From: Methylomonas sp. LL1
GTDB taxonomy: Bacteria > Pseudomonadota > Gammaproteobacteria > Methylococcales > Methylomonadaceae
Reading direction: 5' to 3'
Assembly (NCBI RefSeq): GCF_015711015.1
Contig: NZ_CP064653.1
Coordinates: 4,092,001-4,156,000, forward strand
Length of the DNA: 64,000 nt
The stretch's first letter is position 1. Each line of letters opens with the position of its first letter. This document shows, in pieces, positions 35,517 through 48,491 of the stretch. The notes under the pieces are model-generated. The model was not told where the DNA came from. It ran no database searches and worked only from the letters and a program-made list of their open reading frames with translations. The position numbers were made by a program, and so were the translations under genes.

Positions 35517-37792
35517 AACGAACTGTATTTTTGTCTCAGATTCTGACGTATCAATTCAGCCAGCGAATTGACGATAAACGTGAACATGAACAGCACCAAC
35601 GCCGCTAAAAACAGTACCCGATAGTGGGTGCTATTGACTTCCGACTCAGGCATTTCCACGGCGATATTGGCGGATAAGGTGCGCAAGCCTTGGAAAATAC
35701 TCAGATCCATCACCGGGGTGTTGCCGGTTGCCATCAGCACGATCATGGTTTCGCCGACGGCGCGGCCTAGGCCTATCATCACCGCCGAAAAAATGCCGGG
35801 ACTGGCGGTCAGTATCACCACTTTGGCCAGGGTCTGCCAGGGTGTGGCGCCCAGCGCCAAGGAACCGGTGGTCAGATGTTTGGGCACGCTGAAGATCGCG
35901 TCTTCGGCAATCGAGAAGACCATCGGAATCACCGCAAAGCCCATGGCCAAGCCTACCACCAGGGTATTGCGCTGATCGTAGCCGATGCCGAATTCGTTGC
36001 GCATCCAGATGCGCAGGTCGCCGCCGAAACAAACGGTTTCGATCACCGGACTGAGCTCGAATGCCAGCCAGCTACAGACGATGATAATCGGCACCAGCAC
36101 GATCGCATCCCAGCCTTCCGGAATTTTGTTGCGAATCTGTTTGGGCGCATGTTGCCAGTAATAGGCAAAAACCATCACGCCCAACGGCACGATCATCAGC
36201 AAGGCGAAGATGCCGGTTAAATGCATTTCCACGAACGGCGCCAGCCACAAACCCGCCAGAAAGCCCAGGATCACGGTAGGCAATGCGCCCATGATTTCGA
36301 TGCCGGGCTTGACATATTGGCGCACGCCGGGCGCCATGAAATAGCCGGTATAAATCGCCCCGAACAGGGCCAGAGGAATCGCGACCAACATGGCATAAAA
36401 CGAAGCTTTCAAGGTACCGAATACCAAAGGGGTCAAGCTCATTTTCGGTTCGAAATCGTTGCTGGCGGCCGAGGATTGCCAAATGTAGGCCGGCTCGGCA
36501 TAGCTTTCGTACCAGACTTTTCCCCACAGGGAGGACCAGGATACTTCGGGGTGTTCGTTTTCGACTTTCCAGTAGTTGATGTTGCCGTCTTCCGTTTGCA
36601 GCAACAAGGCATTGGCGCGCGGTGACAGGGTCACGGCCAGCGGTTTGCCTTTCGAGACTTTTTCCTTGATCAACTCGCGTTCGGCCGTCGTATTGTAAAT
36701 GCCGATGGCGCCATTGGCGTCAGCAACCAGCAAGCCCTTGCGGCGTTGTTCCGGATTGATGGTGATCAACGGCGCATCCGAAACCTTGAAACTGCGCAAT
36801 TTTTGCACACTGTAATGATTTTGCTTGTCACGCACGATGGTCCACTGTCCCAGTTCGCCGGCGCTATCGCCTATCAACACGGAAATGTCGCCATTCAGGA
36901 ACTCCATGCTGGTGATTTGCGCGCCCTTGGTCATCACGTTGATTTTGTGCTTGATGACCGGCAGGCTTTTGTCGGAAATATCGACTACCGCCAGATCGCC
37001 AGCGCGTCCGGCCAGATACAGATTGCGGAATTCCTTGTCAATCAACATGAAATCGATGTCGTTGGCGGTCACGTCCAGGATAGCGTCGCCGCGCTCCCAG
37101 CTTGCCTCGTCGTCGAACATCGATTCTTTTTTAGTCAGGGTGCTCAAAATCAAGCGGTTGCCGGCGGTTTTAGCCAGAAAGCTGCTGCTTTGGTCGCTCA
37201 ACTTCAGGGTGATTTTTGTCAGGGCTTGCCCGTCGTTATCCAATACTATCGGTTCGGCTCCCAACGGATAGGAAATCGACGGCGTAATCAGCCGTTTTCC
37301 GTCCGGATAAGTTTGTTTGTAATCGTGCTTGATTACCACGGCGCGGCCATCCGACAGGCCATAGGCAATCACGCCCTTATCCACGCCGCCATGGGCGTAA
37401 CTGGTAATTTGCGCGCCGGCCGGTATCGGTAACGCATCGACTCGAATCACCTGGCCGTTGGCGGCATTAAAAAATATGGCCTTACCTTGGTCGGTGAAGC
37501 GTACGCCGACCTCGTTTTGCTCCTCCATCGACAAGAACACCGTGCTGCCCAATGCCGGTTCCGGCGCTGCATAGCTGCTTACCGGTTCGGCATGCGAAGA
37601 TAACAACAGCGGAAAAACCACGTAAAGCAGATAAAAAAAGATCAACACGATCGCGCCGATAATGCTTAAACCGCCGATCACGACGGCGTGCGCCACGATT
37701 TTGTCTTTTAAAAGTCGCCAGCGCTGATACGCATCGCTGGAGGATAGTTGTAACAGCGTCGATGTCGCCGGAGAGGATTGGGTTTCAGGCAT
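35513..37792 (-). CDS. pstC: Phosphate ABC transporter permease PstC (extended form)
   Basis: The 759-residue protein is more than twice the length of E. coli PstC. After an N-terminal helix (about 35-60) come about 370 residues of beta-rich periplasmic domain with propeller-like repeats (NGQVIRVDALPIPAGAQITS; DLAVVDISDKSLPVIKHKIN), then the permease core with six helices and an EAA loop ([20 protein letters not shown]). The extra domain presumably contacts PstS or outer components. It lies 203 bp downstream of pstS, separated by a terminator hairpin. Confidence 0.94.
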   Translation of the reverse strand: MPETQSSPATSTLLQLSSSDAYQRWRLLKDKIVAHAVVIGGLSIIGAIVLIFFYLLYVVFPLLLSSHAEPVSSYAAPEPALGSTVFLSMEEQNEVGVRFTDQGKAIFFNAANGQVIRVDALPIPAGAQITSYAHGGVDKGVIAYGLSDGRAVVIKHDYKQTYPDGKRLITPSISYPLGAEPIVLDNDGQALTKITLKLSDQSSSFLAKTAGNRLILSTLTKKESMFDDEASWERGDAILDVTANDIDFMLIDKEFRNLYLAGRAGDLAVVDISDKSLPVIKHKINVMTKGAQITSMEFLNGDISVLIGDSAGELGQWTIVRDKQNHYSVQKLRSFKVSDAPLITINPEQRRKGLLVADANGAIGIYNTTAERELIKEKVSKGKPLAVTLSPRANALLLQTEDGNINYWKVENEHPEVSWSSLWGKVWYESYAEPAYIWQSSAASNDFEPKMSLTPLVFGTLKASFYAMLVAIPLALFGAIYTGYFMAPGVRQYVKPGIEIMGALPTVILGFLAGLWLAPFVEMHLTGIFALLMIVPLGVMVFAYYWQHAPKQIRNKIPEGWDAIVLVPIIIVCSWLAFELSPVIETVCFGGDLRIWMRNEFGIGYDQRNTLVVGLAMGFAVIPMVFSIAEDAIFSVPKHLTTGSLALGATPWQTLAKVVILTASPGIFSAVMIGLGRAVGETMIVLMATGNTPVMDLSIFQGLRTLSANIAVEMPESEVNSTHYRVLFLAALVLFMFTFIVNSLAELIRQNLRQKYSSL

Positions 37793-37842
37793 AACAGAAC
37801 ATTAGAGTAAATGTGGCGTCCTTGTAACACAATACAAAGATC

Positions 37843-37886
37843 AAGTATAAAAAAGCCGACAAATCACCAAGGCAATTTATCGGCTT
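37843..37886 (-). terminator. Intra-operon terminator between pstS and pstC
   Basis: On the minus strand AAGCCGATAAAT and ATTTGTCGGCTT form a 12-bp stem (one T·G pair) followed by TTTTTATA. It lies between the pstS stop at 37996 and the pstC start at 37792, so it should let most transcripts end after pstS, giving more binding protein than transporter. Confidence 0.85.
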
Positions 37887-37995
37887 CAGTATGGTTGAAA
37901 AATCAATACTTACTTTCTAGGATATTGATTTTTCTTTTATTCCTTAATGCATCCCTGCATTGAGCTTCCCTGTATCACTCGTCCTTAAATGATGA

Positions 37996-38985
37996 TTATT
38001 GAATCAGAGTCAAGGCTTTTTCGACTGCTTTGGCGGGCAGGGGAATATAACCGTCCTTGATAACGACTTGTTGGCCAGTTTTTGACAGCACCATTTTGAT
38101 GAACTCTTTTTCCAGCGGTGCTAAAGGCTCGTTGGGTTTTTTGTTGACGTAAACATACAAAAAGCGAGACAGCGGATAAGCGCCGGAGGTGGCATTTTCC
38201 GGAGTCGGGTCAACAAAAGGCGCGCCGTCCTTAGCCGAAAGTGGAATGGCTTTTACGCCGGAAGTCGAGTAACCGATGCCGGAATAGCCGATACCATTAT
38301 TTGAAGTGGTAACCGCCTGCACAACGGAAGCCGAACCGGGTTGTTCGTTGACGTTGTTCTTGAAATCGCCTTTGCACAGCGCTTCATCCTTGAAGAAGCC
38401 ATAGGTGCCGGAGACCGAGTTGCGGCCGTACAATTGGATGGGTTTGCTGGCCCAGCCGCCGGTCAGGCCTGCTTCACCCCAAGTGACGATGTCGGTGGCA
38501 TGGCCGCATTTACGGGTGGAGGACATGATGGCGTCGACTTGCGGCAGGCTCAAGCCTTTGACCGGGTTGTCCTTATGCACGAATACGGCCAGAGCGTCGA
38601 TGGCTACTGGAATCGCGGTCGGCTTGTAGCCGTGTTTGCCTTCGAAATCGTCGATTTCGTTGTCTTTCATTTTACGGCTCATCGGTCCCAGGTTGGAGGT
38701 ACCTTCGGTCAGAGCCGGTGGCGCGGTTGAAGAACCGGCGGCTTGGATTTGAATATTGACGTTGGGATACAGCTTGCCGAACTCTTCCGCCCACAAGGTC
38801 ATCAGGTTGGCCAAGGTATCGGAACCGACACTGGATATATTGCCCGATACACCGCTGGCGGCGGCATAGTCAGGAAGCGCGGGATCAACGGAGGCCGGTG
38901 CCGCAGCCACGCCGCTTGCCATAAACGCTGTAGACGCAAAGCCGAATCCCAGAATGAGTGACTTCAGCTGAAATGTTTTTTTCAT
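37996..38985 (-). CDS. pstS: Periplasmic phosphate-binding protein PstS
   Basis: The 329-residue protein has a signal peptide ([28 protein letters not shown]) and a PstS-type binding domain ([65 protein letters not shown]). The ATG at 38985 has GAGAAA before it; the frame extends 4 codons to a TTG that I reject. It captures phosphate for PstCAB. A Pho box lies 72 bp upstream. Confidence 0.95.
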   Translation of the reverse strand: MKKTFQLKSLILGFGFASTAFMASGVAAAPASVDPALPDYAAASGVSGNISSVGSDTLANLMTLWAEEFGKLYPNVNIQIQAAGSSTAPPALTEGTSNLGPMSRKMKDNEIDDFEGKHGYKPTAIPVAIDALAVFVHKDNPVKGLSLPQVDAIMSSTRKCGHATDIVTWGEAGLTGGWASKPIQLYGRNSVSGTYGFFKDEALCKGDFKNNVNEQPGSASVVQAVTTSNNGIGYSGIGYSTSGVKAIPLSAKDGAPFVDPTPENATSGAYPLSRFLYVYVNKKPNEPLAPLEKEFIKMVLSKTGQQVVIKDGYIPLPAKAVEKALTLIQ

Positions 38986-39041
38986 ATTATTTCTCAATCA
39001 ATGTTTGAAACCAGAATCTATACTGCCCTTTGAGCATGACA

Positions 39042-39075
39042 ATAGTATGAAGCGAATATGACAGTTTTATGACAA
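39042..39075 (-). promoter_or_regulatory. PhoB-binding Pho box and -10 of pstS
   Basis: On the minus strand TTGTCATAAAACTGTCAT (39075-39058) matches the Pho box consensus of two 7-bp CTGTCAT repeats spaced by 4 bp. TACTAT follows 10 bp later as the -10, with the box replacing a -35. A further TGTCAT half-site overlaps just downstream. Confidence 0.85.
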
Positions 39076-39110
39076 AGACTAATTGTAAGCTCCCGGAGCG
39101 GTTTTTGCCA

Positions 39111-39623
39111 TCACTTAGCGGTCCGGGAGGATTGTTTACGCAGGTTTTCCAGTTTTAAAAAACTGTAGCTGAAATCGACGCTTCCATCGTCTGTTATCAC
39201 TTCCTTGCCGATTTCTCGCCAGGCGGCATCATCGATTTCAGGAAAATAGGTGTCGCCGACAAAAGCTTTGTTGATCAAGGTCAGATACAGGTAATCGGCG
39301 AACGGCAATAAAGCCTCGTATAAGGTCGCGCCGCCGATCACAAACAACTCGTTGCAGTATTGAGCATACTGTAGGGCAGTGCCTATATCGGTAAACACCC
39401 GGCAATCGGGCTGTTGATAATCCGGATTGCGGCTGATGATCAGATTTTCCCGCCCAGGCAAGGGCCGGCCGATCGCGTCGAAGGTTTTTCGGCCCATCAT
39501 GATGGGCGAGCCCATCGTGATTTGTTTGAAGCGCCGTAAATCGGCCGACAAATGCCAGGGCATTTGGCCGTTTAAGCCGATCACGCGATTGCTGGCCATG
39601 GCCACGATCAGTGAAATTTTCAT
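39111..39623 (-). CDS. folA: Dihydrofolate reductase
   Basis: The 170-residue enzyme has the family landmarks: SLIVAMASNRVIGLNGQMPWHLSADLRRFKQIT (catalytic acid is the Asp in SADL), IMMGRKTFDAIGRPLPGR for NADPH, and LFVIGGATLYEALLPFADYLYLT. It makes tetrahydrofolate from dihydrofolate. It lies upstream of and in the same direction as pstS, but the Pho box between them indicates separate control. Confidence 0.96.
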   Translation of the reverse strand: MKISLIVAMASNRVIGLNGQMPWHLSADLRRFKQITMGSPIMMGRKTFDAIGRPLPGRENLIISRNPDYQQPDCRVFTDIGTALQYAQYCNELFVIGGATLYEALLPFADYLYLTLINKAFVGDTYFPEIDDAAWREIGKEVITDDGSVDFSYSFLKLENLRKQSSRTAK

Positions 39624-39679
39624 GGTTTGTGTTTAAGATGCCCGGCTAGTCAAATTCAGGCCGCGCATCTTACTATTTT

Positions 39680-40690
39680 ATGAAAAACATATTGTTGGTT
39701 TTTACCGGCGGGACTATAGGCTCGCAAATCGAAAACGGCATTATCGATACCCGCCAATCGGCCGGCTTTAGGTTAATCCAGTTGTTTCAGCAAAATTATC
39801 CCGATCAGACGCAAGTTTGTTTCAAGACTCTGCAGCCGGTGCAAATTCTCAGCGAAAATTTGCACCCCAGGACTTGGCGGGATGTGATTGCCGCGATAGA
39901 AGCAGAGGATTTATCCGGCTTCGATGGCATTATCATTACTCACGGCACCGACACACTGGCCTTTAGCGCTTCTGCTTTCGGAGTATATTTCAACCGGCTC
40001 AAAATTCCGATGCTGCTGGTGTCCAGCGAATTGCCGCTGGAAAATCCAAATGCCAACGGCTTGAAAAATTTCATCTGCGCGGTGGAATATATTAAGCAAA
40101 AGCGTGACGCGGGCGTGTTTGTACCTTATCAAAATCCGGGACAAGTCATGCATATCCATGTCGCAACCCGTCTCGGCAGTTGCCTGCCTCTCAGTGCTGA
40201 TTTCATCAGCGTGCAATCCAAGCCCTTTGCGATCTTTGAAAACGGCGTATTCCTGGAAAACCACCCTCTGCCCGCTACGAAAAATAACGAATTTAGGCTA
40301 AAAAACCAATTTGCCCGAATTCTGCTGATCAAGCCTTATCCCGGCCTGGACTACGCTCATTTTAATTTGGACCAGGTCGATGCGGTGCTGCACGACTTAT
40401 ACCATTCCGGTACAGCTTGTGCTTCGGAACAATGGGGAACGGGACACAGTCTGATTGCCTTCAGCCGGCTTTGCCGGGAAAACCATATTCCATTATATCT
40501 GGCGCCGGCGATCAAATCCGATGCGGCTTATAGCTCGACACATCAATTATTGACCCACGGCGCGCAAATGATCTGGAACACCTCGCTTGAAACCGCTTAC
40601 GCCAAAATAGCCTTGGCCCATGCCAGCTTCGATGATAAGCAAATGATCAGCAGTTTTCTGCTGCAGGATATTGCCAGGGAGCAGGTTTAA
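39680..40690 (+). CDS. Asparaginase family protein
   Basis: The 336-residue protein has both threonine motifs of bacterial asparaginases: VFTGGTIGS at the N-terminus and IITHGTDTLAFSA near residue 94. No signal peptide is seen, so it is cytoplasmic type I-like. It probably hydrolyses L-asparagine to aspartate and ammonia; related amidohydrolases act on other substrates. It diverges from folA. Confidence 0.85.
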   Translation: MKNILLVFTGGTIGSQIENGIIDTRQSAGFRLIQLFQQNYPDQTQVCFKTLQPVQILSENLHPRTWRDVIAAIEAEDLSGFDGIIITHGTDTLAFSASAFGVYFNRLKIPMLLVSSELPLENPNANGLKNFICAVEYIKQKRDAGVFVPYQNPGQVMHIHVATRLGSCLPLSADFISVQSKPFAIFENGVFLENHPLPATKNNEFRLKNQFARILLIKPYPGLDYAHFNLDQVDAVLHDLYHSGTACASEQWGTGHSLIAFSRLCRENHIPLYLAPAIKSDAAYSSTHQLLTHGAQMIWNTSLETAYAKIALAHASFDDKQMISSFLLQDIAREQV

Positions 40691-40859
40691 TCCTCAAAAA
40701 AATATTTGTTGACCCAATCGGCTCACGGCAAGCCTCTCTACCAATAATTCTGATTTGCACGGACTGAGCCTATAAAAAATCTCGAAAACAGTGGCCTGTA
40801 ATCTTGTTGTCATAGAACTGTAATAAATTGTGTTTTTTGGACTTGGATCGCCCATCAAC

Positions 40860-43789
<2,930 letters not shown>

Positions 43790-43793
<4 letters not shown>

Positions 43794-45580
43794 TGGGCAA
43801 AGCCGGTGGCTACCGGCACGCCGCCCTTGAATTGCGCGCAGACTAGTTTACGGGTAATCCGATTGTCGCCACTCAGGGCTAACTGGCCGGTGGCGCCCGC
43901 ATAGGGTGAGCCGGCCAATTGATCCAAGCGGCCAACGATATTATAGGCATCGATGCCCAATGCCATCAGGCGAGTGACCGTTTCGGAGAGGCCTTGCCAG
44001 CTATTTTGTAATGCCGATTGGCTCAAGGGGCCGCCATAATAATCGGCGAACAGCCAAGGCACATCGCAAAAGTGGAATGAACCCAGCTCGGCATCTTGCA
44101 CCGGACTGGGCCGTCCCGAATAGATGGTAGGCATTGCATAAACCGCCAGGTCGGCGTTTTGTTGATATTTCAACTGCGGTGCCAGCTCGCGGGCGGCCTC
44201 GGCATTGGCGCTGAGCAAAACAGCCCGTGCCGGTTGTTGGCCGCCGGGATAGCTGGCGGAATTGACCAGTTGGTTGAACTTGTCGACTATTTCATGCTGT
44301 TTGGGATCGTAATTTTGCATGCCGGCCACGATGCCGCCACGGCTTTGCCAGGACGATGCCAGATAATTGCCGATGCGCTCGCCTTGAGCGGTATTGGGTA
44401 CCAGGATTAATGCGCTTTGCCGGCCGTCGCCATGGGCTTTCAGGGCTAGCGCATCGGCTTCGTCTATCGGGCTCAGGCCAAATTGATATAGATTATTCTG
44501 GATTAAATTTTCGACATGATTCAGTGCCAATATCGGCACCGTCAACTCGGCGCTAGCCGCCAAAGCCTGAATTTGTTCCTTGATCAACGGGCCGATCACC
44601 TGGGTGGCGCCTTCGCTAACCGCCCGCTGATAGAGGTCGGTAATATCCTCTTCGGCGCTATCGTAAAATTTCAGCGGGACTTGCGGCGCGGCGCTAGCCG
44701 CCAGGCGGTGGGCCGCCGTCAAGCCGTCCTTGATGGCTTTGCCGGCCGTTGCGTAGGGGCCGGATGTGGGTAGCAACACCGCAATCGTGGCTCCGGCGGA
44801 TTGGGCCGGGGCGGACGCCAGTCCGGCTTCGGACGGCTGAGCGGAAACCGGTGAATTAGCCAGATAGGCCTGTAAAAAATCGGCATTGGCCGAATGGCCC
44901 GGATAATTCAGCCGCCATTGCTGAATCTGTCCGCCAATATCGGCTCCCGGTTGATGCCGTTGCTTCAGGATTTTGGCCAAGGACATCCAGCCGCTCAATT
45001 CGTCGGCTATTTCCGGCTGTGCAGTCAGCGTTTGTTCGGGCATTACGCTGAGCATATCCAGAATGGCCGCAATATTGGCCTGTTGCTGCTCGGGCTTTTG
45101 CAACAAGTTCCCCAATTTTATCCGGGCGCTGACGGCCGGCAGCACATCGCCCATTAACAGATGGGCAAACGCTAACGATTGGTAATAATTAATCTTGTCC
45201 TGTGTCGACAATAAGGCGGGGCGGGCGATTTTCAACTTCTGCAAAGCCTGCTCGGCATCGCCCATGCTCAAGGCTATTTGCCCGTCCAGCAAATTGAATT
45301 TGCCGCGCTGTTCCGGCGACAACTCGGCTTGATTGAGCAGGTCCAATTGTTTTCTGGCGGATTGGCTGTCGCCGGACTGAATGAAGGTGTCGGCGTTCAA
45401 TAAATAATTGGATGCCTGATCATTGGCCAAGCCATAGCTTTTTACCGCCGGTTTGGCCGGCATGCGCTGCTTGGGCTGGGTTTGTACTTCCAGAATCGGC
45501 TTGTTTTTCACCGGCTCGCTGCTGCAAGACGTCAGCAAAACCACGGCAAAAATCCAGCAAATCGCCAAGTGACGGGGCAT
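43790..45580 (-). CDS. lpoA: Penicillin-binding protein activator LpoA (outer-membrane lipoprotein)
   Basis: The 596-residue protein starts at ATG 45580 with a lipoprotein signal and lipobox VLLTSC. The N-terminal part is TPR-like helical repeats. The C-terminal part is a periplasmic-binding-protein-like fold (TIAVLLPTSGPYATAGKAIKDG; LVPNTAQGERIGNYLASSW; MALGIDAYNIVGRL). LpoA reaches from the outer membrane through the wall to stimulate PBP1A. An in-frame ATG at 45607 is possible. It diverges from rsmI, whose start lies 51 bp away. Confidence 0.9.
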
Positions 45581-45630
45581 AATGAAGCGAACTTTTATAT
45601 CAGTCATAGCATCGGAGGGCTTAAAAACAG

Positions 45631-46476
45631 ATGTCCGGAAAATTATACGTGGTTGCCACCCCAATAGGTAATCTGGCCGATTTCAGCTTTCGCGCGCTTG
45701 AGGTGCTGAAACAAGTCGATTTGATTGCCGCCGAGGATACCCGCCACGTCAAAATGCTGCTGCAACATTACGGCATCAACAAACCGCTGATCTCGCTGCA
45801 TCAACACAATGAAGACAGGGCATCGCAAGGGTTGGTGGATAAAATCCGCGATGGTCAATCGATAGCGCTGGTGTCCGATGCCGGCACGCCGTTGCTCAGC
45901 GATCCCGGATTGCCGCTGGTAAAGCTGGCCAGACAAGATGGGCTGGAGGTTACGCCGATACCGGGCGCCTGCGCGCTGATCGCGGCATTGTCGGTGTCCG
46001 GCCTGCCTATCACCCGCTTTAGCTTCGAGGGCTTTCTGCCGCGCACAGCCTCGGCCCGTAAAAGTTTTTTTCAAGATAAACTGAGCGATACTTCGACTTG
46101 GGCATTCTACGAATCCAGTCACCGGATTCAGGCGGCGCTGGAAGATATGGCCGGCATTTTTCCGCCCGAACACGAAATCGTTATCGCCCGCGAAATCACC
46201 AAGCTGCATGAGACTATCGTCAAGGCGCCGCTGGCCGCTGCTTTGCAAAAGGTTCAAAGCGACGAGAATATGCGCAAGGGCGAGTTCGTGGTGATCGTGG
46301 CGGGCCGCAAAATCGAAGTCGATCAACAACAGCTGAGCGAGGAGCATCTAAAAATTCTGCGCCTGCTGTTAAGCGAATGCTCGATCAAAACCGCCGTGGC
46401 GCTGGCGACCGAAATCACCGGCCAGCGCAAGAAGCGCCTGTATCAGGCGGCTTTGGACATGCAGGAAAACCAGTAA
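45631..46476 (+). CDS. rsmI: 16S rRNA (cytidine1402-2'-O)-methyltransferase RsmI
   Basis: The 281-residue tetrapyrrole-methylase-fold enzyme has the family motifs: LYVVATPIGNLADFSFRALE, AAEDTRHVKMLL, LVSDAGTPLLSDPGLPLV and FYESSHRI. It methylates the ribose of C1402 in the decoding centre. The first methionine is used. It diverges from lpoA as in E. coli. Confidence 0.96.
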   Translation: MSGKLYVVATPIGNLADFSFRALEVLKQVDLIAAEDTRHVKMLLQHYGINKPLISLHQHNEDRASQGLVDKIRDGQSIALVSDAGTPLLSDPGLPLVKLARQDGLEVTPIPGACALIAALSVSGLPITRFSFEGFLPRTASARKSFFQDKLSDTSTWAFYESSHRIQAALEDMAGIFPPEHEIVIAREITKLHETIVKAPLAAALQKVQSDENMRKGEFVVIVAGRKIEVDQQQLSEEHLKILRLLLSECSIKTAVALATEITGQRKKRLYQAALDMQENQ

Positions 46477-46543
46477 GGATTGCGTCAATATAAGCCATTC
46501 CGGATGGCTGTTTTAGGGATGATCATCAAATAGACAGGAGGTT

Positions 46544-48451
46544 ATGGGGGGATTGTTTCCATCATCAGTGGTGCTTATGAAAAATTTTTTTTATTGTTGG
46601 GTGTTGAGTTGCGCGTTGACCGACGTTTGGGCGGAGGAAAGTAAACCGCTAGCCCCCGGCTACACCGCGCTGCCGTTCGAATCCGCCGCGCCCGGCAGTT
46701 ATGCCTTGCCGGCGATAGGCTTGGCCGCCGACGGCGAGGTGCTGACGGCGCAAAACCAAGCTAAGCATCTGCATCAATTGATGGGCGACAAACTGGTGTT
46801 GCTGAGTTTTATCTATGCCGCGTGCAGCGACGTCAACGGTTGCCCGCTGGCAACCCAGGTCTTGCATAAGATTAGCCGGCAGTTGCAAAAACAGCCGGAT
46901 CTGGCCGCTAAGTTGCGGCTGTTGACTCTGAGCTTCAACCCAATCCAGGACACCCCGGAAATGATGCGCCACTACGGCGAGGGCTTTAAGACAGGGGACT
47001 TCGACTGGCAGTTTCTGACTACCCGCGACGAACAAACCTTGAAGCCCATCCTCGACGGCTATCAGCAAAACGTGCAAAAAATTTATGACGACAAGGGCCA
47101 GTTCACCGGCACCTTCTCGCATTTGCTTAGGGTTTATCTGATCGACACCGACAAACAGATTCGCAATATTTATAGTGTCGATTTTCTGCATGCCGACACG
47201 CTGATTAACGATGTCAAAACCTTATTGGCCGGGACTACCCCCCAAGCCGTGCCGCAACAGCCGAATGCGGACATGCTGTATCGGGCCGGCGACAACAAGC
47301 AGGACTATCAACAAACCGATTACCAGACCCGTTCGTTGGCACTGGAACAACGCCAGGGCAAGCCAGCCAAGCTAATAAGTTTTGCCCAAAAGCCGCCGCT
47401 GGGATTGCCGAAATTGCCGGTGCCGGCCGACAACCCGATGACGCCGGCCAAGATCGCACTGGGTCGCAAATTATTCTACGACCGCCGCTTGTCGCTGAAC
47501 AATACCTTTTCCTGCGCGATTTGCCATATCCCCGAGCAGGGTTTCAGCAGTAACGAAATGGCTACCGCGGTCGGGATCGAAGGCCGTAGCGTTCGGCGTA
47601 ACAGTCCGTCGTTGTACAACGTTGGCTATGCGCAATTGTTGTTTCACGACGGCCGCGAGAATAGTCTGGAGCAACAGGTTTGGGGGCCGCTGCTGGCGCA
47701 TAACGAAATGGCCAATCCATCCATCGGCCATGTGTTGGATAAACTGAAAGTCAGCACCGACTATCGTGGCCTGTTCGAAAAAGCCTTTAACAAAGGCCCA
47801 ACGATGGAAACCGTCGGCCAGGCGCTGGCCAGTTATCAGCGCGCATTGAATTCGGCCGATTCGCCATTCGACCGCTGGTATTTCGGCAAGCAGAAGGATG
47901 CGCTGAGCGATCAAGCCAAGCACGGTTTCGCGTTATTTACCGGTAAGGCCGGATGCGGCGCCTGCCATGACGTCGGCGACAAATCGGCCTTGTTCACCGA
48001 TCACAAACGCCATAACACGGGTATCGGCTATGCCGAGTCCATGCAAAAATCGCCGGACAAGCAAAAAGTGCAAGTCGCACCGGGAGTGTTTGTTGATGTC
48101 GATAGGCAAAATCTGCAAGGCTTGAGCACGGAAAAGCCGAACGATCTCGGTTATTACGAAATAAGCCAGAATCCGGCCGATCGCTGGGCTTATAAAACCC
48201 CCATGTTGCGTAACGTCGCATTGACCGCGCCTTACATGCACAACGGCTCGCTGGCGACACTAGAGGACGTGGCGCGGTTTTATAACCAGGGCGGCATCGC
48301 CAACGACAACTTGTCGCCGTTGATCAAACCCTTGGGTTTGTCGGACGCGGAAGTCGCCGATCTGGTTGCGTTCTTAAAATCCTTGACCGGCGGCGATGTC
48401 GGGACTTTGGTGTCGGATGCGTTTGCCGCGCCGGTGGGGGATAGTCAATAA
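46544..48451 (+). CDS. SCO-like / di-heme cytochrome c peroxidase (MauG-type) fusion
   Basis: Numbered from ATG 46544 (635 residues). A signal segment ending VWAEE is followed by a SCO1/SenC-like thioredoxin domain (about 50-230) with Cys94 and Cys100 (YAACSDVNGCPLA) and His193 as candidate copper ligands. Then comes a di-heme peroxidase/MauG domain with heme sites CAICH (324-328) and CGACH (471-475) and the RNVALTAPYMHNGS loop. The protein is periplasmic. AGGAGG is only 2 bp from ATG 46544; ATG 46577 also gives a good signal peptide. Peroxide reduction or oxidative modification of a partner, coupled to copper handling, is inferred. Confidence 0.88.
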   Translation: MGGLFPSSVVLMKNFFYCWVLSCALTDVWAEESKPLAPGYTALPFESAAPGSYALPAIGLAADGEVLTAQNQAKHLHQLMGDKLVLLSFIYAACSDVNGCPLATQVLHKISRQLQKQPDLAAKLRLLTLSFNPIQDTPEMMRHYGEGFKTGDFDWQFLTTRDEQTLKPILDGYQQNVQKIYDDKGQFTGTFSHLLRVYLIDTDKQIRNIYSVDFLHADTLINDVKTLLAGTTPQAVPQQPNADMLYRAGDNKQDYQQTDYQTRSLALEQRQGKPAKLISFAQKPPLGLPKLPVPADNPMTPAKIALGRKLFYDRRLSLNNTFSCAICHIPEQGFSSNEMATAVGIEGRSVRRNSPSLYNVGYAQLLFHDGRENSLEQQVWGPLLAHNEMANPSIGHVLDKLKVSTDYRGLFEKAFNKGPTMETVGQALASYQRALNSADSPFDRWYFGKQKDALSDQAKHGFALFTGKAGCGACHDVGDKSALFTDHKRHNTGIGYAESMQKSPDKQKVQVAPGVFVDVDRQNLQGLSTEKPNDLGYYEISQNPADRWAYKTPMLRNVALTAPYMHNGSLATLEDVARFYNQGGIANDNLSPLIKPLGLSDAEVADLVAFLKSLTGGDVGTLVSDAFAAPVGDSQ

Positions 48452-48491
48452 ACCATTCCGATATGGCTCTCGCTGAATAAGGGCAAAACGC

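Noticed and set aside
39090..39129. Inverted repeat CTCCCGGA / TCCGGGAG spanning the folA stop as a terminator
   Set aside because: The loop is 24 bases and no U-tract follows on the minus strand, so it is not listed as a feature.
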